32,170 nucleotides of DNA, taken from positions 1 through 32,170 of the forward strand of contig JBMOJH010000030.1 of assembly GCA_049316905.1 (NCBI GenBank). The letters run 5' to 3'. The DNA is from CAIPVR01 sp049316905. Its GTDB lineage: Bacteria; Actinomycetota; Acidimicrobiia; Acidimicrobiales; Microtrichaceae. The notes under the pieces were generated by a model that saw nothing but the letters and a program-made list of their open reading frames with translations, did not search any database and was not told the origin of the DNA. Below, one piece after another: positions 31,928 to 32,170 of the stretch (positions within the stretch are counted from its first letter, which is position 1; every line of letters starts with the position of its first letter). Position numbers and translations under genes: made by a program.

Positions 31928-32152
31928 TCAGTGCGAGTGGCAGGCGCCGCCGCAGCAGCCGCCTCCCGCCGGGGGCGCCGTGACCGGGGCGGGCGCCGCG
32001 GTGGCCCGGCCGCCGATCGATACCGTGCTCAGGAGCTTCACCGTGTCGGCGTGGCCCTCGGGGCAGGTCGCCGGGGCGGAGGACTCGGCCATGGGCCGCT
32101 CCACCTCGAAGGTGGAACCGCAGGAGCGGCACCGGAAGTCGTAACGAGCCAT
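31928..32152 (-). CDS. FmdB-type zinc-ribbon protein
   Basis: The 74-residue protein begins MARYDFRCRSCGSTFEVERPM, the zinc-ribbon start of the FmdB family, but the second metal pair is C-PEGH rather than the usual C-P-x-C. A Pro/Ala linker leads to a short tail GGGCCGGACHSH with three cysteines and two histidines that could bind a further metal. FmdB proteins are proposed regulators, though most have no tested function. TACCAT (32164-32159) ends exactly 6 bases before the ATG, so the message is probably leaderless. The stop is one base from the SDR start. Confidence 0.9.
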   Translation of the reverse strand: MARYDFRCRSCGSTFEVERPMAESSAPATCPEGHADTVKLLSTVSIGGRATAAPAPVTAPPAGGGCCGGACHSH

Positions 32153-32158
32153 GCGGCG

Positions 32159-32164
32159 ATGGTA
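32159..32164 (-). promoter_or_regulatory. -10 hexamer TACCAT for the FmdB-SDR operon
   Basis: TACCAT on the reverse strand fits TANNNT and lies exactly 6 bases before ATG 32152. The -35 region is beyond the window edge. Confidence 0.55.
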
Positions 32165-32170
32165 GCGAGG

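Overview
This window is very GC-rich, gene-dense chromosomal DNA from an actinobacterium. The gene set points to a free-living, probably Acidimicrobiia-like organism, though this is inference from gene content and not from a marker gene. It includes a DUF222/13E12 protein under a LexA-type box, an LLM-family (F420-type) oxidoreductase, a cytochrome P450 with its own small ferredoxin, several SDRs, a FadD3-like CoA ligase, a CaiB/BaiF CoA transferase and a Baeyer-Villiger monooxygenase. I see no mobile element, CRISPR array, rRNA or tRNA. The longest non-coding stretch is about 220 bases (28435-28654).

Left part (1-7.4 kb). A DUF222 gene runs off the left edge, with an SOS box overlapping its start codon. 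Next is a translationally coupled pair: a DinB-like protein followed by an SDR-fold protein carrying the Ser-x12-Tyr-x3-Arg triad of halohydrin dehalogenases, the most unusual find here. A lipoprotein, a SnoaL/NTF2-like protein, a FadD3-like acyl-CoA ligase, an LLM oxidoreductase and a CoA transferase follow, a set that suggests breakdown of carboxylated alicyclic or steroid-like compounds.

Middle part (7.4-25.5 kb). A truncated, atypical pyruvate-kinase-like protein comes first. A three-gene polar amino-acid ABC importer operon follows. Then come an Ada-type alkyltransferase lacking the N-terminal sensor domain, a large secreted lipase-like lipoprotein, the P450-ferredoxin operon, two further alpha/beta hydrolases, an SDR, a class III nucleotide cyclase, a MOSC protein, an ABC exporter-type pair, a fructosamine-kinase-like protein, a PNPOx-like flavoprotein and a glucosaminidase lipoprotein.

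Right part (25.5-32.2 kb). This holds a GAF/HD-GYP c-di-GMP phosphodiesterase, a D-aminoacylase-type amidohydrolase, a Baeyer-Villiger monooxygenase with a palindromic element in its upstream region, a DUF1269 membrane protein, and an SDR behind an FmdB-type zinc-ribbon gene.

Expression signals. Many start codons have no Shine-Dalgarno sequence but sit 6-7 bases after a (T/C)ANNNT hexamer, which suggests that much of this window is transcribed as leaderless mRNA. I used this pattern to choose several starts. Short GC hairpins without T-tracts lie between several convergent gene pairs.
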